64,000 nt of DNA, taken from NCBI RefSeq assembly GCF_902499115.1, contig NZ_CABVPN010000034.1, positions 22,593 through 86,592 of the forward strand, given 5' to 3'. The DNA comes from Burkholderia diffusa (GTDB taxonomy: Bacteria > Pseudomonadota > Gammaproteobacteria > Burkholderiales > Burkholderiaceae). The position numbers and the translations under genes were made by a program. Each line of letters opens with the position of its first letter. Position 1 is the first letter of the stretch. Shown in pieces: positions 60,060 to 64,000 of the stretch. The notes under the pieces were generated by a model. That model saw only the letters and a program-made list of their open reading frames with translations. It had not been told where the DNA came from and made no database searches.

Positions 60060-62006
60060 TTAGAAAGTCTCCCAGTCGTCGTCGGACGTGCCGGCCGCCG
60101 CCATCGCCGGCTTCTCGCCGTTCAGCGCGGGGCGCACCAGCGCGGGCTTCTCGGCAGGCTTCTGCGCCGGTGCGGCGGCCGCCTTCGCGAGACGCGGGCC
60201 ATAGCCGCCCGCGGCCGGCGCTTCCTTCGATGCGCGTGCGGCAGCGACGTCCGGCGCGCGCTTCGTTTCGTGGCTCGCGGCCGGTGCCGCGGCATGCGGC
60301 GCCGGTGCGGCGCGACGGGCCGGCTGCACGGCAGCCTGCGGTGCCGGCAGCGCGGCCGGCGAGGCTTCGTGACGGTGCGCCGACGGCAACGCCGGCGCTG
60401 GTGCGTGCGCGGCCGGGCGTGCGGTATTGCGCGCCGGCGCGAGCGCGATGCCGCCCGCGACGCGCCACGCCGACACGATCGCCTTCATCTGGCGCGTCTG
60501 CTCCTCGAGCGATGCGGCCGCGGCCGCTGCCTGCTCGACGAGCGCCGCGTTCTGCTGGGTGACCGAATCCATCTGGCCGACCGCGCGGTTGACCTGCTCG
60601 ATGCCGGTCGACTGCTCTTCCGACGCGGCGCTGATCTCGCCCATGATGTCGGTCACGCGGCGCACGGCCTGCACGATCTCGTCCATCGTCGAGCCGGCCC
60701 GCGCGACGAGCGCCGACCCGCTGTCGACCTTCTCGGCCGAGTCGCCGATCAGCTGCTTGATTTCCTTCGCGGCGCTCGCGCTGCGCTGCGCCAGCGAGCG
60801 CACTTCGCCCGCGACCACCGCGAAGCCGCGGCCCTGCTCGCCCGCGCGCGCGGCTTCGACCGCCGCGTTCAGCGCGAGAATGTTGGTCTGGAACGCGATG
60901 CCTTCGATCGTGCCGATGATGTCGACGACCTTGCCCGAGCTCGCCGCGATGTCCTGCATCGTCGACACGACCTGGCCGACCACCTCGCCGCCCTGCGTCG
61001 CGATGTCCGACGCGTTCACCGCGAGCTGGCTCGCCTGCCGCGCGTTCTCCGCGTTCTGCCGCACGGTGCCGGTCAGCTGCTCCATGCTCGATGCGGTTTC
61101 CTGCAGCGACGCGGCCTGCTCCTCGGTGCGCTGCGACAGATCGGTGTTGCCGGTCGAGATTTCGCGCGCGCCGACGTCGATCGATTCGGTGCCGCGATGC
61201 ACGGCCTGCACCATCGTCGTCACGGCGTCCTGCATCCGCTTGATGCCGCCGAACAGGCGGCCGATCTCGTTCGTGCTGAACACGTTCACCGGCTGCGTGA
61301 GGTCGCCGCCTGCGATGCGCTCGAAGTGCGCGATCGCGTCCTCGAGCGGCTTCACGATCAGCCCGCGCAGCGCGAAGCGGATCGCGATCACGACGACGAA
61401 CGCGATCGCGATGCCGGCCGCGATCAGGCCGACCATCAGCGAGATCTGCGACTGCGTCGCGGCCTGGCGTTCTTCCGCGCGCTTCTGCAGCGATGCGATC
61501 ACGGCCGCCGCCGTCTGGTCGAACGCGACGAACATCGGGCTGATCTTCGCGTCGGCAATCGCGTGGTACGCCGCCATGTCGCCCGCGCGCGCCGCGGCAA
61601 ATTCGGGCTCGACGCCTTCCTTCACGATCGTCGTGTAGCGGGCGGTGAGCTCGTCGACGAGCGCCTGCTCGACACCGAGCTTCGGCGTCGACTGGAACGC
61701 CTGCCAGTTCTGGTTCGACTTCGCGTACAGCTCCTGCGCGCGGTCGAGCACCTTCGCCGCCTCGGCCGCATTGCCGGCTTCGGTCAGCGTACGGAAGCGA
61801 TCGAGCGCAATGCGCGAGCGCAGCAGGTGCGCGGCCGTGTCGTCCAGCGTGTGGATCGCCGGCAGGTCGACGTGCGCGATCTCGTCGAGCGAACGGCTCG
61901 CGTGATCGAGCGCGTAAAGGCCGAGCCCGCCAACCGCGGCGGCCAGGCACACGAGGATGAGTCCGACCGCCGTCAGCGTCGTGCGGATCGACCAGTTATG
62001 CAACAT
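60060..62006 (-). CDS. Methyl-accepting chemotaxis protein with DWETF tail
   Basis: A 648-residue receptor. TM1 near residues 10-32, a helical four-helix-bundle ligand domain (residues 33-190), TM2 near 190-212, HAMP, then the signalling hairpin (GEVRSLAQRSASAAKEIKQLI). A long Ala/Pro linker of about 100 residues ends in DDDWETF, matching the NWETF pentapeptide that tethers CheR and CheB. Ligand unknown. Located between cheW and cheR, it is probably the major Tar-like receptor of the pathway. Confidence 0.92.
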   Translation of the reverse strand: MLHNWSIRTTLTAVGLILVCLAAAVGGLGLYALDHASRSLDEIAHVDLPAIHTLDDTAAHLLRSRIALDRFRTLTEAGNAAEAAKVLDRAQELYAKSNQNWQAFQSTPKLGVEQALVDELTARYTTIVKEGVEPEFAAARAGDMAAYHAIADAKISPMFVAFDQTAAAVIASLQKRAEERQAATQSQISLMVGLIAAGIAIAFVVVIAIRFALRGLIVKPLEDAIAHFERIAGGDLTQPVNVFSTNEIGRLFGGIKRMQDAVTTMVQAVHRGTESIDVGAREISTGNTDLSQRTEEQAASLQETASSMEQLTGTVRQNAENARQASQLAVNASDIATQGGEVVGQVVSTMQDIAASSGKVVDIIGTIEGIAFQTNILALNAAVEAARAGEQGRGFAVVAGEVRSLAQRSASAAKEIKQLIGDSAEKVDSGSALVARAGSTMDEIVQAVRRVTDIMGEISAASEEQSTGIEQVNRAVGQMDSVTQQNAALVEQAAAAAASLEEQTRQMKAIVSAWRVAGGIALAPARNTARPAAHAPAPALPSAHRHEASPAALPAPQAAVQPARRAAPAPHAAAPAASHETKRAPDVAAARASKEAPAAGGYGPRLAKAAAAPAQKPAEKPALVRPALNGEKPAMAAAGTSDDDWETF

Positions 62007-62043
62007 TGCAGATTCTCCCGAAATTCCTGCGCGCGCGGCGCGC

Positions 62044-62577
62044 TTACCCGCCGAGCGTCTCGATCAGCGCCATTTCACGGCTCGACATCAGCTTCTCGAT
62101 GTCCATCAGGATCAGCATCCGGCCGTCGACCGTGCCGAGGCCCGTCAGGTACTCGGTCGTCAGCGTCGCGCCGAATTCCGGCGCCGGCATGATCTGGTCG
62201 GTCTGCAGCGTCAGCACGTCCGACACGCCGTCGACCACCATCCCGACCACGCGGTTCGACACGTTCAGGATGATCACGACGGTCTGGTGGTCGTACTCCA
62301 CGCGGCCGAGATGGAACTTGATCCGCATGTCGACGATCGGCACGATGATCCCGCGCAGGTTGATCACGCCCTTGATGAATTCGGGCGCGTTCGCGATGCG
62401 CGTGACGCTGTCGTAGCCGCGGATTTCCTGCACCTTCAGGATGTCGATCCCGTATTCCTCGTCGCCGAGCGTGAAGACGAGGAACTCCTGGCCCGTCGCA
62501 TCGCCCTGCTCCGCGTCGCGGCGGCTGGTCGCCGCGTTCGCCGCGGCCGTATTGATCATTTGGACTTCAGCAGACAC
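62044..62577 (-). CDS. cheW: Chemotaxis coupling protein CheW
   Basis: A 177-residue adaptor linking receptor to CheA: EFLVFTLGDEEYGIDILKVQEIRGYDSVTRIANAPEFIKGVINLRGIIVPIVDMRIKFHL is the CheW fold with the conserved NLRG. The N-terminal 25 residues are variable. I chose GTG 62577 with GGGGG five bases upstream; TTG 62589 is the only longer option. 30 bp after cheA. Confidence 0.95.
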   Translation of the reverse strand: MSAEVQMINTAAANAATSRRDAEQGDATGQEFLVFTLGDEEYGIDILKVQEIRGYDSVTRIANAPEFIKGVINLRGIIVPIVDMRIKFHLGRVEYDHQTVVIILNVSNRVVGMVVDGVSDVLTLQTDQIMPAPEFGATLTTEYLTGLGTVDGRMLILMDIEKLMSSREMALIETLGG

Positions 62578-62607
62578 GTTTGCCCCCAATCAGTTGAATG
62601 GCGAGAG

Positions 62608-64000
62608 TCAGAAGATTGCGAGCTCGGCGCCGGCTCGGGCGCCGTGCGTCGCACGGGTTTCACGGTTCAGCGCCGCGACGTCGACGATCAACGCGACGCT
62701 GCCGTCGCCGAGGATGGTCGCCGCCGAGATGCCGTGCACCTTGCGGTAGTTCGTTTCGAGGTTCTTCACGACCACCTGCTGCTGGCCGACCAGCTCGTCG
62801 ATCAGCATCGCGAAGCGGCGCCCCTCGGTTTCCATGATCGTGACGATCCCCTGGGTCGGATCGGTACGCGCGTCCTCGACCGAGAACACCTCGTGCAGCG
62901 CGACGAGCGGCAGGTATTCGCCGCGCACGCGCACCACGCGCTCGCCGTTGCCGACCGTGTAGATGTCGTCGTTCGACGGCTGCAGCGACTCCATCACGAA
63001 GTTCAGCGGCAGGATGAAGATCTCCGTGCCGACCTTCACCGACATCCCGTCGAGGATCGCGAGCGTGAGCGGCAGCACGATCCGCGTGGTCGTGCCGCGG
63101 CCGGCCTGCGACGAGATCTCGACGTGGCCGCCCATCGACTGGATGTTGCGCTTCACGACGTCCATCCCGACGCCGCGGCCCGATACGTCGGTCACCGTCT
63201 CGGCGGTCGAAAAGCCCGGCGCGAAGATCAGTTGCCAGACTTCGTCGTCGCTGATGTTGTCGGATACCTGCATCCCCTGCTTCGCGGCCTTCGCGAGAAT
63301 CCGCTCGCGGTTCAGGCCGCCGCCGTCGTCGCTGACCTCGATCACGATATTGCCGCCGTGATGCGCGGCCGACAGCACGAGCTGGCCGACCGCGTCCTTG
63401 CCCGCGGCGACGCGTTTGTCGACGGTCTCGATCCCGTGGTCGAGGCTGTTGCGCACGAGGTGCGTGAGCGGGTCGATGATCCGCTCGATCAGGCTCTTGT
63501 CGAGCTCGGTCGCCTGGCCGAACGTGACGAGCTCGACCTGCTTGCCGAGCTTGCCGGCTAGGTCGCGCACGAGGCGCGGGAAACGGCTGAACACGTAGTC
63601 CATCGGCATCATGCGGATCGACATCACCGCTTCCTGCAGGTCGCGCGCGTTGCGTTCCAGTTGCGCCATCCCGTTGAACAGGCGGTCGTGCAGCGCCGGA
63701 TCGAACGCGCTCGCCGTTTCCGCGAGCATCGCCTGCGTGATCACGAGTTCGCCGACCAGGTTGATCAGCTGGTCGACCTTCTCGACGCCGACGCGGATCG
63801 AGCTGCCTTCGGCGCCCGATGCGGCGGCGGCCGGACGCGGACGCTTGTCGTCGTGGTGCGCGGCAGCGTGGGCAGCCGGCGCGGCGGGTTCGGCCTGCGG
63901 TTGCGGCGCGGGTTGCGGCGCCGGTTGCGCGGCGGCGCTCGGCTGCGCCGGCGCTTGCGGTGCGGCGGCGGCCGGTGCGGCACCGGCGGCTTGCGCGAAT
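62608..64000 (-). CDS. cheA: Chemotaxis histidine kinase CheA, N-terminus outside window
   Basis: The last 464 codons are visible; the frame is open to the right edge. An Ala/Pro/Gln linker (63750-63999) is followed by the dimerisation helices (VGVEKVDQLINLVGELVITQ), the HATPase domain with N box (HLVRNSLDHGIE), G1 (VSDDGGGLN), G2 (GRGVGMDVVKRNIQSMGG) and a C-terminal CheW-like P5 domain. The Hpt and P2 domains lie beyond 64000. It phosphorylates CheY and CheB. Confidence 0.96.
   Translation of the reverse strand, partial: FAQAAGAAPAAAAPQAPAQPSAAAQPAPQPAPQPQAEPAAPAAHAAAHHDDKRPRPAAAASGAEGSSIRVGVEKVDQLINLVGELVITQAMLAETASAFDPALHDRLFNGMAQLERNARDLQEAVMSIRMMPMDYVFSRFPRLVRDLAGKLGKQVELVTFGQATELDKSLIERIIDPLTHLVRNSLDHGIETVDKRVAAGKDAVGQLVLSAAHHGGNIVIEVSDDGGGLNRERILAKAAKQGMQVSDNISDDEVWQLIFAPGFSTAETVTDVSGRGVGMDVVKRNIQSMGGHVEISSQAGRGTTTRIVLPLTLAILDGMSVKVGTEIFILPLNFVMESLQPSNDDIYTVGNGERVVRVRGEYLPLVALHEVFSVEDARTDPTQGIVTIMETEGRRFAMLIDELVGQQQVVVKNLETNYRKVHGISAATILGDGSVALIVDVAALNRETRATHGARAGAELAIF

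Overview
The window looks like chromosome 1 of a Burkholderia, most likely of the B. cepacia complex. GC is very high with strong third-position GC. The families present are typical of that genus: DUF2957, DUF3443, DUF2844, an H-NS with the short C-terminal DNA-binding motif, and the flagellar/chemotaxis order flhB-flhA-flhF-flhG-fliA plus cheA-W-mcp-R-D-B-Y-Z. An ahcY-metF operon sits behind an S-adenosylhomocysteine riboswitch. The species call is inference.

Layout. 1-16.9 kb is ordinary core and accessory metabolism: a DUF2957 protein (cut by the left edge) and OmpW; a probable CU-rich small RNA; LysR/MFS; a LysE exporter; a 3-hydroxyisobutyrate-dehydrogenase-like enzyme; a Mut7-C RNase; an HlyD-ABC-FtsX-FtsX exporter operon; a carotenoid-oxygenase/DUF2239 operon; and a glucarate uptake/dehydratase pair. 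16.9-26.5 kb is a type VI secretion (T6SS) cargo island of visibly lower GC, ending beside the 3' end of a tRNA-Ala(CGC). It holds a decayed unit (deleted vgrG, an intact DUF3304 immunity-type lipoprotein, a frameshifted and truncated tle1), a fragment of a second vgrG lineage, and then a second unit. The second unit is a vgrG with a frameshift and an amber codon, followed by DUF3304 lipoprotein, an intact Tle1-type phospholipase, a DUF4123 adaptor and a PAAR protein.

26.6-45.6 kb is housekeeping: a cytochrome c, dolP/diaA/yraN/rsmI (the E. coli yra neighbourhood), rlpA, a metallo-hydrolase with an exonuclease, Lrp, a cation efflux protein, H-NS, a HugZ-like protein, MFS, an orphan LivK, nitronate monooxygenase, a dienelactone hydrolase, an amidase, and the riboswitch-controlled ahcY-membrane protein-metF operon.

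45.7-64 kb is motility, all on the minus strand. flhB-A-F-G-fliA supplies the export gate, polar-placement proteins and sigma-28. cheA to cheZ supplies the receptor, kinase, adaptation enzymes and response regulator. Between the two blocks lie four genes with no obvious motility role (DUF805, a VOC-type protein, DUF3443, DUF2844). The DUF3443 protein shows the twin DTxS motifs and GILGIG motif of pepsin-like aspartic proteases.

Best candidates for something new: the minus-strand CU-rich sRNA at 1910-1970; the degenerating T6SS unit that keeps only its immunity gene; the pepsin-like reading of DUF3443; the FlhG lacking both P-loop lysines; and the paired CCGG operators on the DUF2239 promoter.
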